Assembly (NCBI GenBank): GCA_002371495.1
Contig: DFIX01000021.1
Coordinates: 119,194 to 168,845, forward strand
Source: Eggerthellaceae bacterium UBA3686
Lineage (GTDB): Bacteria; Actinomycetota; Coriobacteriia; Coriobacteriales; Eggerthellaceae
DNA: 49,652 bases
Direction: 5' to 3'
A program made the position numbers and the translations under genes. Below the pieces are notes generated by a model. The model worked only from the letters and a program-made list of their open reading frames with translations, was not told where the DNA came from and searched no databases. Every line of letters begins with the position of its first letter. Within the stretch, counting starts at the first letter, position 1. This document shows, one piece after another, positions 40,308 through 49,493 of this stretch.

Positions 40308-42389
40308 GTGAGCTCTCGCGCAGTAAAGAATAGGCTAGGTGTCAAGAAGGGCAGGGTCCTCGGCTTTGTGCTGGGAGCCTTAGCCCTGCTCGGTGCGTTT
40401 GTGTTCAGCACCTGTTTGGGGTTCGTGCTCGTTCTTGGGTCGTGGTTTAGCGATCTTCCCGATTACAAGAGTGCCGAGGCGTTCAGCACTCCGCAGCCCA
40501 CCTACGTGTATGCAAGCGATCGCTCGACGGTGCTCGCTCGATTGCAGCTGGAGTACCGCGAGCCGGTTACGATGCGGGATATTGGCGATAGCCTAATCGA
40601 AGCCACGCTGGCCATCGAAGACGCCCGCTTCTACGACCACTCGGGCGTTGATTACTTCGGGGTCGTCCGCGCGCTCGTTAACAACATACTAGGCGGTTCC
40701 TTGGAGGGCGGCTCGACCATTACGCAGCAATTCGTGCGGAATACGGTTTTGGCTGGCGAGATGGATGACATTTCGGTCAGGCGTAAGGTCCGCGAAGCGT
40801 ATATTGCCTTGCAGATCGAAAAAATGTACAGCAAGGACGAGATACTGCTCATGTATCTCAACACCGTGAACTATGGTTCGGGAGCATATGGCATTCAAGC
40901 GGCTGCAAACCGCTATTTCTCGAAATCGGCCGATGAGCTGTCATTGTCCGAATCGGCGCTGTTGGCGGGTATACCGCAGTCTCCTACATATAACGATCCA
41001 ATCCAACATCCCGACAACGCTCTTGCGCGGCGCAACATAGTGCTTAAGAGGATGTTTGACGAGCATTATATTTCCGAGAAGGAATACAATACGGCCGTCA
41101 AGAGCTCGCTTGGCCTTCGTCCCACGGCATTCGTGGGTGATGGCATAGTCGCTTATCCGTATTTTACGAGCTATGCTTTGCAGCTTCTGTACAACGATTA
41201 CGATTTGTCGGAGGACGACATTCTTAAAGGCGGGCTGAAGGTCTACACGACGCTCGATGTCAGAAAGCAAAAGATTGCCGAAGAAGCATGCGAGCAAAAG
41301 CGCAACAGCCTGTACAGCGATTCCATGGAAGTGGCCATGGCGGTGGTCGATCCTAATACCGGCAACGTCGAGGCGATTGTCGGCGGGTCCGACTACCAAC
41401 GAAGCGAGGTCAACCTTGCAACCGGGCAAGGCGGTGGTGGGCGGCCCTGCGGGTCTGTTTTCAAGGTGTTCACCCTGGTCGCTGCCATAAAAGCCGGAAT
41501 CGATCCAAACGGTACGTATGTTGACTGCTCTTCGCCGGCGACGGTCGATGGCTATACGCTCGAAAACTATGACAACATCAGTTATGGTACGCGAAGCATC
41601 GCCAATGCGTTTGCCATCTCTTCGAATACGGGTTTCGTGCGCCTGATCTCCTCGATAGGTGTTCATGATGTCGCCCAAACGGCTTACGATTTGGGCGTCA
41701 CAACTGATTTGGACGAAGAGGGGGCTGGCGCCAGTCTTACGTTGGGCGTGCAAAACATAACACCGCTCGAACTTGCAAATTCAGTTGCGACTATCGCAAA
41801 TGGGGGCGTGCGGCACGACCTATGCGCGATAAGCACCATCGAGGATCGAAGCGGCAACATTATTGTGGACGCTTCGAATCCCGAGGACAGGGAGGAAAGG
41901 GTACTTACCGTTGAGCAGGCCCACGCTGCGCAAGAGGTGATGAAAGGCGTTGTTCAGTGGGGCACCGGCGTTGCTGCGTCGATGTGGAACGGGCAGCCGG
42001 TGGCGGGCAAGACGGGCACGTCGGAAGATTACAAAGATATCACCTTCGTAGGTATTACGCCTTTTACTGCGGCGTCAATTTGGGTCGGCGACCCATCGAA
42101 TGCGACGTCGGTTCCTGTTGGGACGTGCGCCGACGTTTTTAGAAGCTACGCGGCCGACGTCATGGAGGCTGAGTCGCTCCCCATTCAAGAATTCGATTTT
42201 GCAGACGATCCTACGTATTTCTACTACGAAGATTCCGAACGACATGTTTACAGTCAAGGAAGCTACGATAGCATGGTCGAGGCAGAGCGCCAGCGCCAGC
42301 GCGAAGCCGAGGCCGAGCGCAAGCGTAGGCAGCAAGAGCAGAAGAATTCCTCTTCGAAGAATTCAACACGGGGCTCATCGTCTAGGTAA
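40308..42389 (+). CDS. Class A penicillin-binding protein (PBP1-type) A
   Basis: This bifunctional enzyme polymerises glycan strands and cross-links peptides outside the membrane. The 693-residue product starts with a basic cytoplasmic end and one membrane segment (about 19-47). A GT51 domain follows (EDARFYDHSGVD near 104; GGSTITQQFVRNT near 139), then the transpeptidase with Ser383-x-x-Lys386 (SVFK), SSN near 442 and KTGT near 567. The tail (about 655-693) is Arg/Glu/Gln then Ser-rich and low in complexity. The start is GTG with AAGG upstream. A paralogue lies opposite at 43214-45454, with a lipoprotein gene between. Confidence 0.93.
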   Translation: MSSRAVKNRLGVKKGRVLGFVLGALALLGAFVFSTCLGFVLVLGSWFSDLPDYKSAEAFSTPQPTYVYASDRSTVLARLQLEYREPVTMRDIGDSLIEATLAIEDARFYDHSGVDYFGVVRALVNNILGGSLEGGSTITQQFVRNTVLAGEMDDISVRRKVREAYIALQIEKMYSKDEILLMYLNTVNYGSGAYGIQAAANRYFSKSADELSLSESALLAGIPQSPTYNDPIQHPDNALARRNIVLKRMFDEHYISEKEYNTAVKSSLGLRPTAFVGDGIVAYPYFTSYALQLLYNDYDLSEDDILKGGLKVYTTLDVRKQKIAEEACEQKRNSLYSDSMEVAMAVVDPNTGNVEAIVGGSDYQRSEVNLATGQGGGGRPCGSVFKVFTLVAAIKAGIDPNGTYVDCSSPATVDGYTLENYDNISYGTRSIANAFAISSNTGFVRLISSIGVHDVAQTAYDLGVTTDLDEEGAGASLTLGVQNITPLELANSVATIANGGVRHDLCAISTIEDRSGNIIVDASNPEDREERVLTVEQAHAAQEVMKGVVQWGTGVAASMWNGQPVAGKTGTSEDYKDITFVGITPFTAASIWVGDPSNATSVPVGTCADVFRSYAADVMEAESLPIQEFDFADDPTYFYYEDSERHVYSQGSYDSMVEAERQRQREAEAERKRRQQEQKNSSSKNSTRGSSSR

Positions 42390-42493
42390 ACTGTGCGATT
42401 CGCGGTATTCCAGCCGCAGATGGCCCTGCCAGATGATACTGTAGCTGAGGAGGGCAGCGCCCTCGGCGGTTTGGTACCAGAACGGAGTAAGCT

Positions 42494-42988
42494 ATGAGAC
42501 TCGCTTCGATAGCGAAATACCTTGTAATTGCATGCGTTTTAGCATGCGGTATGGCCCTTGCGGGATGTGCGGCTGGTCCTTCACAGAATATGACCGAAGA
42601 GCAGCAGGCGAATCGAGCCTACATGTCGCAAGTGAACGAGGCCATGGTCGAACTCGATGCGAATTTGGATTCGTTCGTCGATGCGGTATCGCGAGGCGAC
42701 GTGGTGAACATGCGCACTCAGGCCGATAACGCCAATAAAGCGCTTGACAAGCTCGAGTCCCTCGAGGCACCCGAGACGCTCGCGGATGTTCGTAAAAGCT
42801 ATGTAGATGGCACGTCCAAGCTGCGCAAGGCACTCGATGAGTATGTATCGCTGTACACTGCGGCTGACAAAGCGGGCGATTCGTTCGATTGGTCGACGTA
42901 CGATAAGCAAATTGCCGAGATTCAAAAGCTTTATGACGAGGGGGTAGCCGCCCTCGAGCAAGGCGATAAAACTGCGGCAGAAGCGTAA
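42494..42988 (+). CDS. Small helical lipoprotein of unknown function
   Basis: The 164-residue product has a lipoprotein signal peptide: basic start, hydrophobic core and lipobox LAGC with Cys25. The mature part is helical and charged (residues 35-164: YMSQVNEAMVELDANLDSFVDAV, ADNANKALDKLESL, YDKQIAEIQKLYDEGVAALEQGD) and resembles periplasmic four-helix proteins, though no family is assigned. The ribosome site CGGAG precedes the ATG. It lies between two PBP1-type genes, so a role in the envelope is plausible but inferred. Confidence 0.75.
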   Translation: MRLASIAKYLVIACVLACGMALAGCAAGPSQNMTEEQQANRAYMSQVNEAMVELDANLDSFVDAVSRGDVVNMRTQADNANKALDKLESLEAPETLADVRKSYVDGTSKLRKALDEYVSLYTAADKAGDSFDWSTYDKQIAEIQKLYDEGVAALEQGDKTAAEA

Positions 42989-43090
42989 GGGGCCTACTTC
43001 AAATACGCTTTGAGCAAATTTGGGCGGACGAGATATCTTTTCTAGGCCCTGCTCTTTACCGACGCGCGTTTTGATAATAACCGAGAGTTA

Positions 43091-43129
43091 GAAAATGCCG
43101 GCCGGTCCGAAACCTGGACTAGCCGGCAT
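43091..43129 (-). terminator. Terminator of the second PBP gene (minus strand)
   Basis: Reading the minus strand, ATGCCGGC (43129-43122) pairs with GCCGGCAT (43102-43095), with an inner GTCC/GGAC stem, and TTTTC follows (43095-43091). It stops transcription from 43214-45454 before the convergent lipoprotein gene. Confidence 0.75.
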
Positions 43130-43213
43130 CGCATTTGGCGGTGGCAAAGCCAAAGAGTTTCGCTACGTCGTGCCTCGACGCGCGGTAACGCAGAGAGCTT
43201 AAAGCACCGTATG

Positions 43214-45454
43214 TTACTGGTCGCTTTCGGTTGTATCCGATGAGTCTGTGTTGGATTCTGATTCAGAATCGGCATTCGAGTCGTTGCTATCGCCTTCTCC
43301 TGAACCGAGTGAGACAACCGTGTTAATGACGCCGCTTGAGCTGTCGAGACTCTGCGAAAGAACGGTACCTTCGGGGTACGTATCGGAATACTCGTACGTT
43401 ATATGGACTTCGTATTTCGAATCCGAATAAAGGTCCGACAGATCTTCTTCGTTCAGATCGCCGGCTTCGAACGACTTGATTCGCTCTTTAAGCTCCTCGT
43501 CTTCTTCGTCGTCACCTTTGCTTTCGCTGAGCGTGTTGTAGTCGTACATGAGCTCTTGCTGGGTCGAGTTGTAAGCAGGGTCCGAGACAGTCGGGAACGG
43601 CGTTATCGGTGTGTCTTCGAGTGCGGATGTCATGAAATTATGCCAGAGGCTGTTGGTGTTGAGCGATTCGCTCGTTGATGAGTAATCGCGGTTGCCGATC
43701 CAGGCTGAGCAGGTAAGAGAGGGGCTGTACCCCACAAGCCAATGGTCTCGATATTCAACACCAGTACCCGTCTTTCCTGCAACAGGCTGTCCGTTTGAGG
43801 GGCCTGCGCCGTATGCGGTAGCGTAGGATTTTTCGAAAACGCCGCGCAGCACTTCGGTGGTGGCCCCAGCTACATGTTCGTCTAGCACGCGTTCGCTGGT
43901 ATCGGCGTTTTCGAAGAGCACGTCACCGTTCTTGTCTTCGATGCGCGTGATGACGACCGAGTCGTGATGCACGCCGCCTGATGCTAGCGTGCTGTAGGCT
44001 TCTGCCATCTCGAGGGGCGTCACGTTCTCGGTGCCCAACGTGATGATGGGGTAGGGAGAAAGGTCGGAGTCGATGCCCATTCGATGCGCCATTTCTATTA
44101 ACGAGTTCACGCCGATCTTCTCGGTCAAGCGGTAGTAGCCCGTGTTTGACGAAATCGCAGTCGCATCTGCGATGGTCATGCGGCCGTATGTTTCGTTGTT
44201 GAAGTTGTTGATTTCGGTCCCGTTGGCAAGTTTTATCGGGCTCGAACAGTCAATGGCTGACAGGGGGTTGATTCCTTGCTCGATAGCTGCGGCAAGGGTG
44301 AAAACCTTGAAGGTCGAACCGCTCGGGCGCCCGCCTTGGGTAGCAATATTCCACTGGTCCTTGTAGAAGTCGTTGCCGCCGACGATTGCCTTAACATAGC
44401 CGTTGGTCGGGTCCATGGCCACAAGCGCGGCGTCGAGGTCACCATCCATGCTCTCGTACTGCTCTTTACAGGCCTTCTCGGCTTTATCCTGCATATCGGT
44501 GTCAAGGGTGGTGTAGATCTTCAAGCCGCCTTGGAACAGATCCGAATAAGAGCAGCCGTAGATGTTGTCGGATTTCATGAGCTCGTCGCGCACGAAGCTC
44601 GTGAAGTACGGGTACGCGTAGATTCCCTGCGAAGGCTCGGAATCGGCCGGATCGAGCCCCAGGCCTTCAGCGACCGCCTTGTCGCGCTCTTCTTGGGTGA
44701 TGTCGCCCGCTGCAAGCATGCGATCCAGAACCTGGTTGCGGCGCTCGATGCACTTTTCGGGATTCTCCTTAGGGTTGAATGCAGTGGGCGACTGGGGGAT
44801 GCCTGCAAGGGTCGCAGCTTGGGCAAGGGTTAGCTTCGAAGCCGAAACTTGGAAGTAGTTTTTAGCAGCAGCCTCAATGCCGTAGCACCCGTCGCCATAA
44901 TTGATGGTGTTGAGGTACATGTTCAGTATTTCCTCTTTGGAATAGTTCTTCTCCATTTCGAGGGCGAGTTCGGCTTCGCGCGCTTTGCGCTCGAGGGTAA
45001 TATCGAGCGCCTCTTCCGATAGAGCGGTGTTGCGCACGAGCTGCTGCGTAATAGTCGAGGCGCCTTCGAGCGCGCCTCCGGTCAAGTTGTTGAAAAGGGC
45101 GCGGACGATACCCTGAGGGTCGACGCCGTTGTGCTCGTAAAAACGCACATCCTCGACGTCAACGGTGGCTTTCACGGCGTAGTCGCTTATCTTGTCGATC
45201 GAGACGGGGTCGCGCTTTTCGAGCTGGAATTTTGCGAGCAATGTTTTTCCGTCGCTCGCGTACATATAAGAGTCTTCGGCGTAGTTGAAGTGCTCGCTAT
45301 TGATTTCGGGAAGATCTTCGACCCAGCTGTTATAGGCTGCAAAGACGCTGGTTACTCCCCTGAAGCAAAGGAACCCGACCGCAACAAGGGCAATGAGGAT
45401 GGCCCAGGCGACGGCGTGGCTTTTGGATTCGCGGAACTTGCGTCGTGCTTTCAT
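43214..45454 (-). CDS. Class A penicillin-binding protein (PBP1-type) B with PASTA-like tail
   Basis: The 746-residue paralogue of the plus-strand PBP has one membrane segment (about 16-40). A GT51 domain follows (VEDVRFYEHNGVD near 99; EGASTITQQLVRNT near 130), then a transpeptidase with GSTFK near 382, SSNTG near 436 and KTGTG near 560. An acidic linker (ESKGDDEEDEELKE) leads to a PASTA-like domain near 655-705 (YEVHITYEYSDTYPEGTVLSQ). The end is Ser/Asp/Glu-rich and probably disordered. PASTA domains in known PBPs bind peptidoglycan fragments. GAGGG lies before the ATG. The C-termini distinguish the two PBPs, suggesting different partners. Confidence 0.92.
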   Translation of the reverse strand: MKARRKFRESKSHAVAWAILIALVAVGFLCFRGVTSVFAAYNSWVEDLPEINSEHFNYAEDSYMYASDGKTLLAKFQLEKRDPVSIDKISDYAVKATVDVEDVRFYEHNGVDPQGIVRALFNNLTGGALEGASTITQQLVRNTALSEEALDITLERKAREAELALEMEKNYSKEEILNMYLNTINYGDGCYGIEAAAKNYFQVSASKLTLAQAATLAGIPQSPTAFNPKENPEKCIERRNQVLDRMLAAGDITQEERDKAVAEGLGLDPADSEPSQGIYAYPYFTSFVRDELMKSDNIYGCSYSDLFQGGLKIYTTLDTDMQDKAEKACKEQYESMDGDLDAALVAMDPTNGYVKAIVGGNDFYKDQWNIATQGGRPSGSTFKVFTLAAAIEQGINPLSAIDCSSPIKLANGTEINNFNNETYGRMTIADATAISSNTGYYRLTEKIGVNSLIEMAHRMGIDSDLSPYPIITLGTENVTPLEMAEAYSTLASGGVHHDSVVITRIEDKNGDVLFENADTSERVLDEHVAGATTEVLRGVFEKSYATAYGAGPSNGQPVAGKTGTGVEYRDHWLVGYSPSLTCSAWIGNRDYSSTSESLNTNSLWHNFMTSALEDTPITPFPTVSDPAYNSTQQELMYDYNTLSESKGDDEEDEELKERIKSFEAGDLNEEDLSDLYSDSKYEVHITYEYSDTYPEGTVLSQSLDSSSGVINTVVSLGSGEGDSNDSNADSESESNTDSSDTTESDQ

Positions 45455-45497
45455 GGTGTTTGCCCTCGTATAGTTCGGTTTTGCTACAAGTCTATCT

Positions 45498-45503
45498 ATT
45501 ATA
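45498..45503 (-). promoter_or_regulatory. -10 element of the second PBP gene
   Basis: The minus strand reads TATAAT at 45503-45498, about 44 nt upstream of the ATG at 45454. No clear -35 is visible. The expected start near 45491 gives a short leader. Confidence 0.45.
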
Positions 45504-45726
45504 CTTCAAGCTGAAATGCTGAATGTGAAGGCACTGGGGAGTACTGGTAACGAGAGGCTGCTGTTCACACGGTTATCACGATTATTCGCCCGGTTTAGCG
45601 GCAGGGCGCTAGGTCTATAGCCGCTCGCGTTTTAGCAAATATAAGTTAGTGGCTGCGCAAGCGGCTACGATCTGTCGCCGATCTGGGCTGCTTGAGAGTG
45701 AATGGTAACAATGGAAGGGGTTTATT

Positions 45727-48156
45727 GTGGTCGATGAGGTTCGTCGTCCCGAGCTGCTTGCGCCGGCGGGTACCGTCGAAAGCCTGCATGCGGCCGTAAC
45801 GGCGGGCGCCGACGCGGTGTATTTGGGGCTCGACGAGTTCAACGCCCGTCGCAACGCGGATAACTTTACGGTGCAGGCTCTTGCGCAGGCGTGCGAATAT
45901 GCGCACCTTCGCGGTGTGTATATATATGTAACGATGAACGTCGAGATCTTACCGAGCGAGCTCGATCGTGCCTTGGAATTGGCCCGGCAAGCCTACGAGG
46001 CTGGCGCAGATGCGCTCATCGTTCAAGATATCGGTTTCGCGGCTGAGCTCAAACGCGTTTTGCCGCAAATACCCTGGCATGCTTCGACTCAGATGAATAT
46101 CCACTCTGCGGCCGGCGTCGAAGCTGCGGCTCGGCTCGGCGCAACGCGGGTGACGCTTGCTCGCGAGCTTTCGATTGCGGAAATCGCTGAGCTCGTCGAG
46201 GTCGCAAGCACGTTTGGCATGGAAGTCGAAGTGTTCGCGCACGGAGCGCTTTGCGTGTGCTATTCAGGTCAATGTCTCATGTCTTCGATGATTGGGGGCA
46301 GGTCGGCAAATCGGGGTCTATGCGCCCAGGCGTGTCGGCTTCCCTACGAACTTCATAACGAAGAATTCCAAGGTCCGCTACCGTCCGCGGGCGAGCACCT
46401 GCTGTCGCCAAAGGATCTTTGCAGCATCGACTTGCTGGAAGACCTGACGCGTGCAGGCGTTGCGTCCCTCAAGATCGAGGGTCGGATGAAATCCCCCGAC
46501 TACGTATATGAGGTCGTTTCGGTTTACCGTGAGGTTCTAGACGCCGGCTTCGCTGTCGAGGAAACTCATCGGCAGCGTCTTGCAGAGGCGTTCTCGCGCG
46601 GATTTACTACGGCCTATCTTACAAATGAGCGCGGTAACGGCATTATGAGCTATGGGCGCCCGAACAATCGCGGCGTCTTCGTCGGACGAGTATCGAACGT
46701 CGATGCCGATAATGCTGAAATCTCGACCGAGATACCGCTGCATGCAGGTGACGTCGTCGAGTTCTGGACGAATCGAGGACATTTTGCCGCAACGGTGCCC
46801 AATCAGCCTCTAGACGGTTCTTTTGTTAAGGTGCCGGTCGAACAAAGGGTAAGTAAGGGCGATCGCGTGTTTCGCGTGAGGAATGCCGCCACAGCTTTCG
46901 GGGATGACGCCTTCGCACCGCGCATTCCGATACGCGGCCACGTGACTCTGCGCCTTGGCGCGCCGGCGCACATTTCGTTTATTGCCGGTCAGGAGCATGG
47001 CACATCATATCGGGGCGAGTCGTGGGGCGACGTCGTCGAGCCTGCGCGCACTAAGCCCCTTGCCGAGCCCGACGTTCGCAGCCACGTCGACCGCCTTGGC
47101 CAAACGCCATTTATGCTCGAGGGCCTAACTGTTGACCTTCAGGAAGGGGCGGGGCTCGGGTTTTCGCAGCTGCACCATCTGCGGGCGGACGCTCTCGACG
47201 AGCTCAAGCGGTCGATGCTTGCAGCCTATGCGGGAAGGGGGGCGATTGCGGCCAAAGCGCAAACCCTCGCATCGTCACGCTCGGTCGAGCGGGCGTGCAA
47301 GGTCGTTGCTTGGGCTACGAATCCGAGTTGCGCACGTGCGGCGAAGCGCGCAGGGGCTGAGGGGGTCTATGTTCCCGTCCTCAACTTCAGGCGCGGACAG
47401 GCTGTGCTCATGGGGGCGCGCCAAGACGGTCCCGAGCAGGCGGGTTATCCAAAGCAGTGCGTTATGGCGTTGCCGACGGTCGATCACGATCCGATTCCGG
47501 CGACGCGTGAATACGATTTATCGTATGACTTGTGGGATTACGCCCGCGAAGGCAAGACGGTGTTTGTCGACAGCATGGCTTCGTGCATTCGCGCTCTCGA
47601 ATGTGGCGCGCGCGTAGAGGTGGGGCCCCATGTGCCCGTTACGAATGCGGCGGCACTTGCCGAGCTCGCGGATATGGGCGTTGAGCGTGTATGGTTATCG
47701 CCGGAGTTAACGCTTGGTCAAATCGACGACCTCGCACGAATCTCGCCCGTACCGCTCGGATTGGTTGTATCCGGCTATCAGGAGCTCATGATCACGGAGC
47801 ATTGCCTGCTTATGAGTCAGGGCCCTTGTGCCGAACAATGCCAAACGTGTCCGCGCCGCGCGGTCGCCCACAGGCTCGTCGATCGCAAAGGCTTCGAGTT
47901 CCCCGTAATCACCGACTCGTTGGGCAGAAGTCATCTGTACAACGGGGTCGAATTCGATATCGTTCAGAACATGGTCGACCTTGTAGATATGGGCATTAGC
48001 GCCGTCATGGTCGACACGACGCTCATGGACAAAAAGCGCGCGTCCGACGCGGTGGCGCGCGCGATGAAAGCTCGCGATATGGCGATGTCCGACCGACGTG
48101 CTGTGGGCAAACGCCCCGGCACGACAACGGGACATCTATTTCGCGGTGTGTCGTGA
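45727..48156 (+). CDS. Peptidase U32 family protein (RlhA/YdcP-like)
   Basis: The 809-residue product starts LLAPAGTVESLHAAVTAGADAVYLGL, the U32 N-terminal pattern. The family signature VEVFAHGALCVCYSGQCLMSS lies near residue 166, followed by GLCAQACRLPY; the four cysteines are typical of family members that bind an Fe-S cluster. A DUF3656-like middle and a second Cys-rich part (CLLMSQGPCAEQCQTCPRR, near 695) follow. Characterised relatives (E. coli RlhA) hydroxylate a 23S rRNA cytidine rather than cut proteins; whether this one does is inference. It starts at GTG after GAAGGGG. tyrS follows after 39 nt. Confidence 0.85.
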   Translation: MVDEVRRPELLAPAGTVESLHAAVTAGADAVYLGLDEFNARRNADNFTVQALAQACEYAHLRGVYIYVTMNVEILPSELDRALELARQAYEAGADALIVQDIGFAAELKRVLPQIPWHASTQMNIHSAAGVEAAARLGATRVTLARELSIAEIAELVEVASTFGMEVEVFAHGALCVCYSGQCLMSSMIGGRSANRGLCAQACRLPYELHNEEFQGPLPSAGEHLLSPKDLCSIDLLEDLTRAGVASLKIEGRMKSPDYVYEVVSVYREVLDAGFAVEETHRQRLAEAFSRGFTTAYLTNERGNGIMSYGRPNNRGVFVGRVSNVDADNAEISTEIPLHAGDVVEFWTNRGHFAATVPNQPLDGSFVKVPVEQRVSKGDRVFRVRNAATAFGDDAFAPRIPIRGHVTLRLGAPAHISFIAGQEHGTSYRGESWGDVVEPARTKPLAEPDVRSHVDRLGQTPFMLEGLTVDLQEGAGLGFSQLHHLRADALDELKRSMLAAYAGRGAIAAKAQTLASSRSVERACKVVAWATNPSCARAAKRAGAEGVYVPVLNFRRGQAVLMGARQDGPEQAGYPKQCVMALPTVDHDPIPATREYDLSYDLWDYAREGKTVFVDSMASCIRALECGARVEVGPHVPVTNAAALAELADMGVERVWLSPELTLGQIDDLARISPVPLGLVVSGYQELMITEHCLLMSQGPCAEQCQTCPRRAVAHRLVDRKGFEFPVITDSLGRSHLYNGVEFDIVQNMVDLVDMGISAVMVDTTLMDKKRASDAVARAMKARDMAMSDRRAVGKRPGTTTGHLFRGVS

Positions 48157-48195
48157 TAGAATTTCGCGGTACTCCTATAATAGAAAGGCATCACC

Positions 48196-49407
48196 ATGCT
48201 TCCTGCAGAAGAACAGTTACACATCATTGCCTCGGGTGTCGACCGAATCGTTCCCGAGAGCGCGCTTCTTGAAAAGCTCAAGCGCGGCAAACCGCTCAAC
48301 ATCAAGCTCGGCGTTGATCCTACTGCCCCTGACATTCACATCGGGCATGCGGTTCCCCTGCGAAAGCTGCGCCAGTTCCAGGACCTCGGTCATCAGGTAA
48401 CGCTCATCATCGGCGACGGTACCGCCCTTATCGGTGATCCGTCAGGACGCAACTCGACGCGACCGCAGCTTACTCCCGAGCAGGTCAAGCACAATGCCCA
48501 GACATATGTCGACCAGGCGTTCAAGGTGCTCGACCCCGAAAAGACGACGCTCGTCTACAATTCGGAATGGCTCCTCGAGCTGAAGCTCGAGGACTTGCTG
48601 GCGCTTGCCGGCAAGTTCACCGTTGCCCGAATCCTCGAGCGCGACGATTTCCATAACCGCTATGCAAACAACCAGCCTATTGCGGTTCACGAGTTCCTGT
48701 ATCCCATAATGCAGGCGTACGATTCGGTCGTCATAAAGGCCGATGTCGAGCTTGGTGGTTCCGATCAGCTCTTCAACCTGCTGGCAGGTCGCGAGCTCAT
48801 GGAGAAAATGGGGATGGAGCCTCAGGTCTGCCTTACCCTGCCGCTGCTCGAGGGTACTGATGGCGTTCAGAAAATGTCGAAGAGCTACGGCAATTACATT
48901 GGCGTTACCGACGAACCTGCCGACATGTTCGGCAAAGTCATGTCGATCCCCGACGAGCTCATGGTCAAGTATTACCGTCTGGCATCGACTGCGCCGGTCG
49001 ACGAGATCGACCGAATCGAAAAAGGCCTTGCGGCCGACGAGCTTCACCCCAATAAGGTAAAGCGCGCTTTGGCCCGCAATATCGTGGCGGCATACTACGA
49101 CGAAGCTCAAGCGGAGTCTGCAGAGGCGCAGTTCGATTTGGTCTTCAAGCAGCACGAGATTCCTGACGACATCCCCGAGTACGCAGCTGATCTAACCCCT
49201 AACGATCAAGGGCTCGTGTATTTGGCCAAGCTCCTTGCCGATGCCGGCCTTACGAACAGTGCGGGCGAGGCTCGTCGGCTCATCGATGGCGGTGGCGTTA
49301 AGATCAACGGTGAGCCGGTTCCCGCGAAGTCGTACAACGTCGATCCGTCGCTGCTTGAGGGTGCTACGTTGCAGGTGGGCAAGCGTAAGTACGCGCGCCT
49401 CGTGTAG
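48196..49407 (+). CDS. tyrS: Tyrosine-tRNA ligase (TyrRS type 2 form)
   Basis: TyrS charges tRNA-Tyr. The 403-residue class I enzyme has PTAPDIHIGHAVPLRKL near residue 41 (HIGH box HIGH at 48-51), GGSDQLFNL near 190 and KMSKS near 226-230 with the following YGNYIGV. A C-terminal S4 RNA-binding domain (about 338-403: LLADAGLTNSAGEARRLIDGGGVKIN) is present. The wording around HIGH and KMSKS matches the TyrZ-like (type 2) subgroup more than E. coli TyrS. The ribosome site is AGAAAGG. It has a clear terminator. Confidence 0.96.
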   Translation: MLPAEEQLHIIASGVDRIVPESALLEKLKRGKPLNIKLGVDPTAPDIHIGHAVPLRKLRQFQDLGHQVTLIIGDGTALIGDPSGRNSTRPQLTPEQVKHNAQTYVDQAFKVLDPEKTTLVYNSEWLLELKLEDLLALAGKFTVARILERDDFHNRYANNQPIAVHEFLYPIMQAYDSVVIKADVELGGSDQLFNLLAGRELMEKMGMEPQVCLTLPLLEGTDGVQKMSKSYGNYIGVTDEPADMFGKVMSIPDELMVKYYRLASTAPVDEIDRIEKGLAADELHPNKVKRALARNIVAAYYDEAQAESAEAQFDLVFKQHEIPDDIPEYAADLTPNDQGLVYLAKLLADAGLTNSAGEARRLIDGGGVKINGEPVPAKSYNVDPSLLEGATLQVGKRKYARLV

Positions 49408-49412
49408 CAGCA

Positions 49413-49439
49413 TACGCGCACACACACATATATATATAC
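49413..49439. repeat. Alternating pyrimidine-purine tract (CA/TA repeats)
   Basis: From 49413 to 49439 every base alternates pyrimidine and purine: TACGCG, then five CA units (49419-49428), then five TA units (49429-49438). Such tracts favour Z-DNA or easy melting. It starts six nt after the tyrS stop. Confidence 0.8.
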
Positions 49440-49460
49440 TTGTATTGCAGCTCTCTATAA

Positions 49461-49493
49461 GAAACGGGGAAGGGTAACCTTCCCCGTTTCTTT
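49461..49493 (+). terminator. Strong terminator after tyrS
   Basis: GAAACGGGGAAGG (49461-49473) pairs perfectly with CCTTCCCCGTTTC (49478-49490) around GTAA. TTT follows. Confidence 0.9.

Noticed and set aside
48176..48181. TATAAT as the tyrS promoter
   Set aside because: A start six to seven nt later would remove the GAAAGG ribosome site, so this match is probably chance or serves something else.
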